Source: an uncultured Flavobacteriales bacterium (GTDB lineage Bacteria; Bacteroidota; Bacteroidia; Flavobacteriales; BACL11). From it: a stretch of DNA of 8,890 nt. Positions 1-6,538 of the stretch are shown here, piece after piece. The translations under genes were made by a program, and so were the position numbers. Location: contig CAJWUS010000053.1 in the NCBI GenBank assembly GCA_913047525.1, forward strand, positions 1 through 8,890. The letters run 5' to 3'. The notes under the pieces were generated by a model. The model worked only from the letters and a program-made list of their open reading frames with translations. It was not told the DNA's origin and ran no database searches. Position 1 is the stretch's first letter, and the number at the start of each line of letters is the position of its first letter.

Positions 1-1578
1 GGTGGTGTTACTTCATCATTAGGAAAAGGAATCATTTCTGCATCCTTAGGAAGATTGCTAATGGGAAGAGGTTATAGCGTAACCATCCAGAAATTGGACC
101 CCTACATTAATGTGGATCCTGGAACAATGAACCCTTATGAACATGGCGAATGCTTTGTAACAGAAGATGGTGCAGAAACTGATTTGGACTTAGGACATTA
201 CGAAAGATTCTTAAACACACCAACCTCACAAGCCAATAATGTAACTACTGGAAAAATATACCAAACCGTTATCAATAAGGAAAGAGAAGGAGTTTATTTA
301 GGAAAAACTGTTCAAATAATTCCTCATATTACGGATGAGATAAAAAGATGTATAAAGCTTTTGGGTAATACAGAAAAGTATGATTTTGTAATTACTGAAA
401 TTGGCGGAACAGTTGGTGATATTGAATCCTTACCCTACATTGAGGCCGTTCGTCAGATGAAATGGGAATTGGGTGATGATGCTTTATTTATTCATCTTAC
501 TTTAGTTCCTTTTCTAAAAGCATCAGGAGAATTAAAAACAAAACCAACTCAGCATTCAGTAAAAACACTTTTAGAATCTGGTATTCAACCGGATATTTTA
601 GTGTGCAGAACAGAATATGAACTAGGAGTAGATATCAAAAGAAAAATTGCACTGTTTTGTAATGTGGAAAAAGAGGCAGTTATTGAATCAATTGATGTTG
701 ATTCCATTTATGAAGTACCAATAAAAATGTTAGATCAGGGGTTAGATAAAGTGGTCCTGAGAAAGCTCAACTTAAATGATTCTACTAAACTAAATTTAAA
801 AAATTGGAACAGCTTTCTAAAGAAGCTCAAAAATCCTAAAAAGACAGTTAGTATAGGTTTAATTGGAAAATACATTGAACTGAAAGATTCTTACAAATCC
901 ATCACTGAGGCCTTTATTCATGCAGGGACATCACATAATTGTGCAGTTAAGGTAAAATGGATTCATGCTGAAAGTATAAATACAAAAAATGTAAAAAAAG
1001 AATTGAAGGGATTAGATGGTGTTTTAGTAGCCCCCGGATTTGGTGATAGAGGAATTGAAGGAAAAATTCTTGCGATTAAGATTGTTCGAGAAAATAACAT
1101 TCCTTTTCTAGGAATTTGCCTTGGTATGCAGTGTGCCGTTATTGAATTTGCACGAAATGTAATTGGAATGAAAAAAGCCCATACCACCGAAATTGACCCA
1201 AAAACAAACTCTCCTGTAATTGATATTATGCAGGAGCAGAAAAAAATAATTAATAAAGGAGGTACTATGCGATTGGGAGCATATCCTTGTAATATCAAAA
1301 ATGGCTCAAATACTAAAAAAGCATACAAGCAAAATTCCACTAAGGAAAGACACAGGCACAGATACGAGTTCAACAATACATTTTTGGAAGATTTTGAAAA
1401 AGATGGAATGTTGGCGACAGGGATAAATCCGGATAGTAATTTGGTGGAGATTATGGAAATTCCAAACCATCCTTGGTTTGTTGGCGTACAGTTTCATCCT
1501 GAATATAAAAGCACTGTTTCATCTCCTCATCCTTTATTTATCGATTTCATAAAAGCTTGCCTTAATCAGAAAAACTAA
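1..1578 (+). CDS. pyrG: CTP synthase (glutamine-hydrolysing), 5' end cut off by window edge
   Basis: Makes CTP from UTP, ATP and glutamine in the cytoplasm, the last step of pyrimidine nucleotide synthesis. The reading frame is open from base 1, and its first visible residues are the family's ATP-binding loop GGVTSSLGKG, so roughly ten N-terminal residues and the start codon lie outside the window; the ATG at 55 is internal. 525 residues are visible, as expected for a full-length enzyme of about 535. Numbering from the first visible residue, the synthetase domain carries EIGGTVGDIES and the GELKTKPTQHSV segment. The C-terminal class I glutamine amidotransferase domain has the nucleophile Cys373 in GICLGMQ, with His499 and Glu501 in QFHPEYKS completing the triad. 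ERHRHRYEFNN is also typical. All key residues are present, so it should be active. The stop codon overlaps the yidC start by one base (TAATG), which suggests co-transcription. The identification is secure. Confidence 0.98.
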   Translation, partial: GGVTSSLGKGIISASLGRLLMGRGYSVTIQKLDPYINVDPGTMNPYEHGECFVTEDGAETDLDLGHYERFLNTPTSQANNVTTGKIYQTVINKEREGVYLGKTVQIIPHITDEIKRCIKLLGNTEKYDFVITEIGGTVGDIESLPYIEAVRQMKWELGDDALFIHLTLVPFLKASGELKTKPTQHSVKTLLESGIQPDILVCRTEYELGVDIKRKIALFCNVEKEAVIESIDVDSIYEVPIKMLDQGLDKVVLRKLNLNDSTKLNLKNWNSFLKKLKNPKKTVSIGLIGKYIELKDSYKSITEAFIHAGTSHNCAVKVKWIHAESINTKNVKKELKGLDGVLVAPGFGDRGIEGKILAIKIVRENNIPFLGICLGMQCAVIEFARNVIGMKKAHTTEIDPKTNSPVIDIMQEQKKIINKGGTMRLGAYPCNIKNGSNTKKAYKQNSTKERHRHRYEFNNTFLEDFEKDGMLATGINPDSNLVEIMEIPNHPWFVGVQFHPEYKSTVSSPHPLFIDFIKACLNQKN

Positions 1579-3398
1579 TGAAACAATACGATAAGAATTC
1601 TTTAATAGGACTTTTATTAATGGGATTTATTCTCATTATTTTTAATACTTATTTCTTCCCTCAAATGGAGGTGGAAACAAACAAGGAAGAATCAATAACA
1701 ATTGCAGCTCCAAGTAATGAAGCGACAATTGAGCAAAGCGAAAATCAAATTACTGCAGATGCAATTGTAGTAGATTCTATTGCTAATCAGCAACAACTGA
1801 ATCTGTATGGGGTATTTGCGAATGCTGCAATTGGCTCTGAGCGAGAATCAATTCTAGAAAATGATAAATTAAAGGTCATTTTCTCTAATAAGGGAGGAAG
1901 AATCACTTCTGTTATTCTAAAAGAATTTCAAACTTATGATAGCTTGCCATTGCAGCTCTTTGATGGAGATTCTTCTAGATTTAACTTACAGTTCTCAATA
2001 GGAAAGGCTATTGAAACTCACAATCTATATTTTTCTAGCAAACAAAATGGGAATTCCCTCAGCATGAAACTAATTGCAGACGCTTACCATTATGTGGAAT
2101 ATATTTACACCATAACGGATGACTATCTCATTGATTTTGACATCAATTTGGTCGGCATGGAAAAGCTTGTTCCGTCAGGGGTAAACTATATGAATTTGGA
2201 GTGGCAGATGAAAACGCCACAAACGGAAAAGAGTAAGTCTAACCAAGATATGTATACTGGAATTCAATACCAATACAGTACTGATAAGGAAGTTGATTAT
2301 TTAAGTTTCACATCCTCTGATGAAGAGAAAATTAATTCTAAATTAACTTGGGTTGCTTTCAAGCAGCAATTTTTCAGTAGTATTTTTATTGCAAAAGATG
2401 GCTTTAAAAAACCAACTCATTTAGTTTCTGAAAAAAATGAAAACTCTAAATACATCAAAGATTTAAGCGCACAATTTGAATTGCCTTATAGTCATAAAAA
2501 TAACGAACAACTTAGTTTTCAATTTTACTTTGGTCCAAATCATTATAAAATATTAAAATCATACAATGCTAGTTTTGAGGAATTAATTCCACTTGGTTGG
2601 GGAATTTTTGGTTGGGTAAACCAATATATTATCATTAATATTTTTGATTTCTTAAGTAGGTATATGAGTAATTATGGGCTTATTATTTTACTGCTTACCA
2701 TTATTATTAAATTAGCACTATCGCCTTTTACTTATAAAGCCTATCTCTCGCAAGCAAAGATGAAAGTGTTAAAGCCAGAGATTGATAAACTTACAGAAAA
2801 GCACAAAAAGAAAGACCCAATGAAAGCGCAACAGGAAACCATGGCGCTTTATAGAAAAGCTGGTGTAAATCCAATGGGGGGATGCTTACCAATGCTTTTC
2901 CAGTTTCCAATACTTATTGCCATGTTTCGATTTTTTCCCGCCTCTATTGAACTAAGGCAAAAAAGCTTCCTTTGGGCTGACGATTTATCTTCTTACGACT
3001 CTATTATGACGCTCCCTTGGGACATTCCTTTTTATGGCGATCATGTAAGTTTGTTCACCCTTTTAATGACTGTTTCTACAGTCATGTACACCAAAATGAA
3101 TAGTCAATCTATGGGAGGACAAATGGAACAAATGAAGTGGATAATGTACCTTATGCCAGTGATGTTTTTAGGATTTTTCAACAACTATGCTTCAGCTCTG
3201 AGTTATTATTATTTCTTAGCAAATATTTTTACTTTTTCACAGCAATATTTCATGAAACGATTTATTGATGATGAGGCAATACTGGCACAATTGGAAGCTA
3301 ATAAAAAGAAGCCAGCAAAACCAAAATCTAAATTTCAGAAGAAACTGGAAGAAATGCAGAGAAAGCAAGAGCAACAAATAAAAAACAGAAAGAAATAA
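1578..3398 (+). CDS. yidC: Membrane protein insertase YidC (Oxa1/YidC family)
   Basis: Inserts and folds inner-membrane proteins, alone or with SecYEG. The 606 residues show the Gram-negative layout: a first membrane segment at about 9-27, a large periplasmic domain at about 30-340, then the conserved five-helix core from about 343 to 560. Core signatures include SPFTYKAYLSQAKMK (382-396), a charged cytoplasmic hairpin (397-420), ALYRKAGVNPMGGCLPML (423-440) and SIELRQKSFLWADDLS (456-471). The position of the E. coli groove arginine is occupied by Lys378 in TIIIKLALSP; as I recall, lysine is usual here in Bacteroidota. The tail from 571 to 606 is strongly basic (12 Lys and 2 Arg against 4 Glu) and resembles the extended ribosome-binding tails known in some other YidC proteins; that role is inferred here. 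The ATG overlaps the pyrG stop by one base and the TAA overlaps the next start the same way, so translation is probably coupled across all three genes. Confidence 0.97.
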   Translation: MKQYDKNSLIGLLLMGFILIIFNTYFFPQMEVETNKEESITIAAPSNEATIEQSENQITADAIVVDSIANQQQLNLYGVFANAAIGSERESILENDKLKVIFSNKGGRITSVILKEFQTYDSLPLQLFDGDSSRFNLQFSIGKAIETHNLYFSSKQNGNSLSMKLIADAYHYVEYIYTITDDYLIDFDINLVGMEKLVPSGVNYMNLEWQMKTPQTEKSKSNQDMYTGIQYQYSTDKEVDYLSFTSSDEEKINSKLTWVAFKQQFFSSIFIAKDGFKKPTHLVSEKNENSKYIKDLSAQFELPYSHKNNEQLSFQFYFGPNHYKILKSYNASFEELIPLGWGIFGWVNQYIIINIFDFLSRYMSNYGLIILLLTIIIKLALSPFTYKAYLSQAKMKVLKPEIDKLTEKHKKKDPMKAQQETMALYRKAGVNPMGGCLPMLFQFPILIAMFRFFPASIELRQKSFLWADDLSSYDSIMTLPWDIPFYGDHVSLFTLLMTVSTVMYTKMNSQSMGGQMEQMKWIMYLMPVMFLGFFNNYASALSYYYFLANIFTFSQQYFMKRFIDDEAILAQLEANKKKPAKPKSKFQKKLEEMQRKQEQQIKNRKK

Positions 3399-3865
3399 TG
3401 AATCGGTTTTATCTCCTTTACATTTTAGTTTTATTTGCTTGCGGAAGCAGTAAAAAAAGCACAGAAACAAAAGTAAAAGAAATTAAAAAAGAACTTATCA
3501 TTTCATTAGAAAGAACGCCTTGCTATGGTACTTGCCCTATTTATAAAATGGAAATTTTCTCTGACGGCTCTGCCTTTTATCATGGAAAACGCTTTGTAGA
3601 AAAAATAGGAAACTATGAATTTTCGGTAAGCAAAGAAACTTTAAATTACATCCTAAAAAAAGCAGATGAAATTGGCTTTTTTGAATTGGAAGATAAATAC
3701 ACAGCAAACATTACCGACTTACCAAAGACCATAACTTTCATTAAAAACGGAAAAGATAATAAAAGGATTACCGATTATTATGGCGCTCCAAAAGCCCTGA
3801 AAGAATTTGAAAGTTTAGTAGATGGCTGTATCGATCACAGAAGAATGAAAAAATTAGAAGATTAG
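3398..3865 (+). CDS. Small lipoprotein with DUF6438 domain, function unknown
   Basis: A 155-residue predicted lipoprotein. The N-terminus has a short hydrophobic signal (YLLYILVLFA) and a lipobox LFAC with Cys15 as the lipidated residue. The residues after Cys15 (GSSKKS) are not acidic, so the acidic surface-export signal described for Bacteroidota lipoproteins is absent. A periplasm-facing location is therefore the simpler guess. Residues about 32-145 match my recollection of DUF6438: SLERTPCYGTCPIYKMEI (36-53), then a DGSAFYHG turn, GNYEFSVSKE, and a helix ending in GFFELEDKYT. Cys42 and Cys46 form a CxxxC pair, and a third cysteine lies at 144; a disulphide is possible but unproven. Its ATG overlaps the yidC stop (TAATG), placing it in the pyrG-yidC transcript. 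Its stop overlaps the stop of the convergent mqnA by four bases. The lipoprotein call is firm and the domain name is likely, but no function can be given. Confidence 0.88.
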   Translation: MNRFYLLYILVLFACGSSKKSTETKVKEIKKELIISLERTPCYGTCPIYKMEIFSDGSAFYHGKRFVEKIGNYEFSVSKETLNYILKKADEIGFFELEDKYTANITDLPKTITFIKNGKDNKRITDYYGAPKALKEFESLVDGCIDHRRMKKLED

Positions 3866-3876
3866 ATTTTTTCTAA
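3848..3876 (-). terminator. Possible weak intrinsic terminator of mqnA inside the convergent overlap
   Basis: Read on the minus strand, TTAGAA (3876-3871) can pair with TTCTAA (3859-3854) across an 11-base loop that contains the mqnA stop. A run of six T follows directly (3853-3848). The order stem then T-run fits a terminator for mqnA, but the stem has only one G-C pair, so it may be chance in AT-rich DNA. Read on the plus strand the T-run is missing. If real, it lies within the coding end of the lipoprotein gene. Confidence 0.25.
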
Positions 3877-4599
3877 AAATAGTTCCATTCCTTTTCTTTT
3901 CTCTTCATCTAATAAATAAGAAATTTTATTGTTTAGATAATCCTCAGGATTTTTGCAATGGCTATAAATATCAGATGCTGACTTAATGGCTTCTTCAATA
4001 TTTTCAACTCCAAACTTAAGTGTATTATTAAATTCTTTTTTAAAACCTTCATCTAGTTCTTTGTTTGCAATCCAACAAGCGAAAACAAAAGGCAATCCAG
4101 TCATTTGTTTCCAAATATCTGACAAATCATAAGAATATTTAAATTTATCTTGGAAATGAAAAGATCTATCACCTATTATAAGTCCAGCAGTTTTGCCGCT
4201 TATTTGAGTTTCATAATTTTCATTTGCATCAATCAGTTTTGGAGAAATTCTCCAATGTTCTTTTAGTAAAATTTTTAACAACTCCACTGATGTTCTGGAC
4301 TGATAATCTAATAGAATACCCTCAACTGAATTAAAAGGAACATCCGAAAAAAAACAAACTGTATCTACAGCACCATTAGCCCCAATGCAATAATCAGAAA
4401 TAATTTGAGCATCTTCTAATCGCTTTAACACTACAATAGGAACCAAACCAATATCTACTTCTTTTGAAAGTAATTTTTCTGCACAAGCGGAAGGAATATC
4501 CAAACTGATATCCAATTTTTTATCTAATCCGTATTGCTTTAATCCATAAATAAACGGAAGGGTATTAAGGTAGGAAACAACTGAAAGTTTGTATTTCAT
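3862..4599 (-). CDS. mqnA: Chorismate dehydratase MqnA (futalosine pathway of menaquinone synthesis)
   Basis: MqnA removes water from chorismate to give 3-[(1-carboxyvinyl)oxy]benzoate, the first step of the futalosine route to menaquinone. The 245-residue protein has the periplasmic-binding-protein-like fold typical of the MqnA/MqnD family but no signal peptide, so it is cytoplasmic. Motifs in order: the N-terminal SVVSYLNTLPF (6-16, with Asn12 at the family's conserved active-site position), DIGLVP (49-54), a serine/arginine motif LDYQSRTSVELLKILL (97-112), LIIGDRSF (140-147) and WKQMTGLPFVFACW (163-176). The N-terminal SYLN and the SRTS motif favour MqnA over its relative MqnD (which acts later in the pathway), though the two are related. 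Its ATG overlaps the stop of the upstream DUF456 gene by one base, and its stop overlaps the lipoprotein stop by four. No other menaquinone gene is visible here. The family is firm and the exact enzyme is likely. Confidence 0.9.
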   Translation of the reverse strand: MKYKLSVVSYLNTLPFIYGLKQYGLDKKLDISLDIPSACAEKLLSKEVDIGLVPIVVLKRLEDAQIISDYCIGANGAVDTVCFFSDVPFNSVEGILLDYQSRTSVELLKILLKEHWRISPKLIDANENYETQISGKTAGLIIGDRSFHFQDKFKYSYDLSDIWKQMTGLPFVFACWIANKELDEGFKKEFNNTLKFGVENIEEAIKSASDIYSHCKNPEDYLNNKISYLLDEEKRKGMELFLEKI

Positions 4600-5081
4600 T
4601 AGAAAATCCCAAATTGTTTAATAAATAAAATTGTGATATAGATACTTACAAAAAATTTGAGAACTGTACCGCCCAAAAAACCAGCTAATGCACCCATTGC
4701 AATTTTTATTGCACGATTTGTATCTTCCTTTACTTCCATTTTTGCTCCTAAAAATGCACCAATAAACGGGCCAATTATTACACCAAATGGCGGAAAAAGT
4801 AAAAGCCCTAAAACCAATCCTAAGATGGTACCATTGATCGCTTTTTTCCCTCCTCCAAATTTTTTAACTCCATAAACTTGTAACCAATAATCCAGAAATG
4901 TAATAAGAGAAACGATTGCAGCTAATAACCATAAAGTTTCTACGTCAATAGTGTATGAAGTGAAAAAATGAAGAAGCAAAAGCCCTAAAAATGAAATGGG
5001 AGGACCTGGCAAAGCAGGAATTATACAGCCAATAAGTCCAATTAGCAAAAGTATAATTACCAAAACTATTATTAAATCCAT
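4599..5081 (-). CDS. DUF456 family integral membrane protein
   Basis: A 160-residue, very hydrophobic, glycine-rich protein. The N-terminus (hydrophobic run 3-24, then IPALPGPPISFLGLLLLHF at 22-40) is the hallmark of DUF456. Further hydrophobic stretches lie at about 49-68, 82-114 and 124-155, giving perhaps four to six membrane passes. Glycine-spaced segments around 100-113 (GVIIGPFIGAFLGA) and 130-140 (GALAGFLGG) suggest tightly packed helices. A short charged loop, EVKEDTNRAIK (116-126), separates the last two. Only the family is known; no reaction or partner is established to my knowledge. It is the first gene of a two-gene minus-strand unit with mqnA, sharing a TAATG junction. The start chosen gives the usual DUF456 N-terminus (MDLII..), and it lies unusually close to the only good promoter match upstream. 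Confidence 0.87.
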   Translation of the reverse strand: MDLIIVLVIILLLIGLIGCIIPALPGPPISFLGLLLLHFFTSYTIDVETLWLLAAIVSLITFLDYWLQVYGVKKFGGGKKAINGTILGLVLGLLLFPPFGVIIGPFIGAFLGAKMEVKEDTNRAIKIAMGALAGFLGGTVLKFFVSIYITILFIKQFGIF

Positions 5082-5085
5082 TTTT

Positions 5086-5112
5086 CAAAAATACGAAAAG
5101 AAAAGTAGGCAA
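5086..5112 (-). promoter_or_regulatory. Candidate Bacteroidota-type promoter for the DUF456-mqnA unit
   Basis: On the minus strand TATTTTTG (5093-5086) matches the Bacteroidota -7 consensus TAnnTTTG exactly. A TTG at 5112-5110 sits 16 bases upstream, slightly closer than the usual -33 spacing. The start codon of the DUF456 gene begins only five bases downstream of the element, so a transcript started here would have almost no leader or none. It lies in the only sizeable intergenic gap of the window. The match is by eye, and chance is possible in such AT-rich DNA. Confidence 0.4.
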
Positions 5113-5119
5113 ATGACTT

Positions 5120-5171
5120 TATTTATGATTTAGCAAAATCGGAGTCATTACACAATTATTTAGTAAATTCG
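5120..5171 (+). promoter_or_regulatory. Probable purB promoter region, element not resolved
   Basis: A promoter for purB should lie in the 113-bp divergent gap because purB has no upstream co-directional gene. No exact TAnnTTTG is present on the plus strand. Two single-mismatch versions occur, TATTTATG (5120-5127) and TAAATTCG (5164-5171), but neither has a TTG at the expected upstream distance. I cannot choose between them. No Shine-Dalgarno-like sequence precedes the purB ATG, only an A-rich stretch, as is common in this phylum. Confidence 0.25.
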
Positions 5172-5194
5172 CAGCTTCTTTAAAACGGATAAAA

Positions 5195-6538
5195 ATGGAT
5201 TTAACTTCTTTAACTGCAATATCGCCAATTGATGGAAGGTACAGTGAAAGAACAAAAAATTTAAAGCAGTATTTTTCGGAAGAAGCTTTGATAAAATATC
5301 GGCTTTTGGTGGAAGTGGAATATTTTATTGCTCTATGCAATAGTTCCATTTTACAGTTGAATCATTTTCCTGCTGAGAAATTTTCTGATTTAAGAAAACT
5401 ATACAAAAACTTTTCTGTAAAAGATGCGCAAAGAATAAAAGATATTGAAAGCAACACCAACCATGATGTAAAAGCTCTAGAATATTTTTTAAAGGAAGCG
5501 TTTGACGAATTGGGGTTGCAAGAATTCAAAGAGTTTATTCATTTCGGCCTTACTTCACAAGATATTAATAATACTGCAGTTCCACTTTCAATTAAAAATA
5601 CCATAGAGGAAAATTATTTACCTCATCTTAAAGAAATATTAAAAGATTTAGAAGGAAAAGCAAAAGAGTGGAAAGAGGTTTCTATGCTAGCCAGAACACA
5701 TGGACAAGCGGCTTCGCCAACAAGGTTAGGAAAAGAAATAATGGTGTTTGTAGAGCGAATTGAGAATCAATTAACACTATTAAAAAGCATACCTTTCTCT
5801 GGGAAATTTGGTGGAGCAATAGGCAATTTTAATGCACATCATATTGCTTATCCGGAAATTGATTGGGTAAATTTTACCAATAACTTTACTTCCTCTGCAC
5901 TAGGGTTGCAACGACAACAAACTACAACACAGATTGAGCATTACGATAATTTAGCAGCACTTTTAGATAATTTAAGTAGAATCAATACCATACTTATTGA
6001 TTTTTCCAGAGATATCTGGGCTTATGTTTCTATGGATTATTTCAAACAAAAAATCAAAAAAGGAGAGATTGGTTCATCTGCTATGCCGCATAAAGTAAAC
6101 CCCATTGATTTTGAAAATGCAGAAGGAAATTTGGCAATGGCAAATGCTATTTTTGGATTTTTAACAAGTAAACTTCCTATTTCCCGTCTGCAAAGAGATT
6201 TGACAGATAGTACAGTACTTAGAAATATTGGTGTTCCCTTTGCCCATACTATTATTGCATTTACTTCATTGGAAAATGGAATAGATAAATTATTGCTTAA
6301 CAAAGAAGCAATTGATGCCGATTTAGAAAATAATTGGGCAGTAATTGCTGAGGCGATTCAAACCATTTTAAGAAGAGAAGGATTTGCAAATCCTTATGAA
6401 ACTTTGAAAGAACTTACCAGAACAAATGAAAAGATTACTAAGGACAGTATTGCTGATTTTATTTCAAATTTGGACGTTTCTGGGGAAGTGAAAAAAGAGT
6501 TATTGACAATTACACCTTTTGATTACACAGGAATTTAA
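5195..6538 (+). CDS. purB: Adenylosuccinate lyase
   Basis: Acts twice in purine synthesis, splitting fumarate from SAICAR to give AICAR and from adenylosuccinate to give AMP. It is a cytoplasmic homotetramer of the fumarase/aspartase superfamily. The 447 residues match the E. coli-type enzyme closely in length and motifs: LTAISPIDGRYSERT (6-20), TSQDINNTAVPLSIK (120-134), ARTHGQAASPTRLGKE (166-181) with catalytic His169, and the superfamily signature GSSAMPHKVNPIDFENAEGN (293-312) with the mobile-loop catalytic serine at 294/295. LQRDLTDSTVLRNIGVPFAH (332-351) is also characteristic. All key residues are intact. The ATG at 5195 gives the standard N-terminus MDLTSLTAISP. The gene stands alone on the plus strand, divergent from the DUF456-mqnA pair. 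Its stop overlaps the convergent 184-residue gene by four bases (TTAA). The identification is secure. Confidence 0.98.
   Translation: MDLTSLTAISPIDGRYSERTKNLKQYFSEEALIKYRLLVEVEYFIALCNSSILQLNHFPAEKFSDLRKLYKNFSVKDAQRIKDIESNTNHDVKALEYFLKEAFDELGLQEFKEFIHFGLTSQDINNTAVPLSIKNTIEENYLPHLKEILKDLEGKAKEWKEVSMLARTHGQAASPTRLGKEIMVFVERIENQLTLLKSIPFSGKFGGAIGNFNAHHIAYPEIDWVNFTNNFTSSALGLQRQQTTTQIEHYDNLAALLDNLSRINTILIDFSRDIWAYVSMDYFKQKIKKGEIGSSAMPHKVNPIDFENAEGNLAMANAIFGFLTSKLPISRLQRDLTDSTVLRNIGVPFAHTIIAFTSLENGIDKLLLNKEAIDADLENNWAVIAEAIQTILRREGFANPYETLKELTRTNEKITKDSIADFISNLDVSGEVKKELLTITPFDYTGI

Noticed and set aside
55..57. ATG at 55 as the pyrG start
   Set aside because: It would remove the ATP-binding loop GGVTSSLGKG that is encoded in frame from base 1; the true start lies before the window.
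963..1376. Minus-strand open frame of 137 codons inside pyrG
   Set aside because: Fully antisense to the conserved glutaminase domain of CTP synthase, with no family resemblance; a shadow of the real gene. The same holds for the minus-strand frame at 1306-1497.
4657..4875. Plus-strand open frame of 72 codons antisense to the DUF456 gene
   Set aside because: Its proline- and lysine-rich sequence is what the complement of a glycine/leucine-rich membrane protein produces; there is no independent support.
5119..5349. Minus-strand open frame of 76 codons spanning the divergent gap and the start of purB
   Set aside because: Most of it is antisense to the purB N-terminus, and the protein shows no recognisable features. 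It would also collide with the promoter region of the DUF456 gene.
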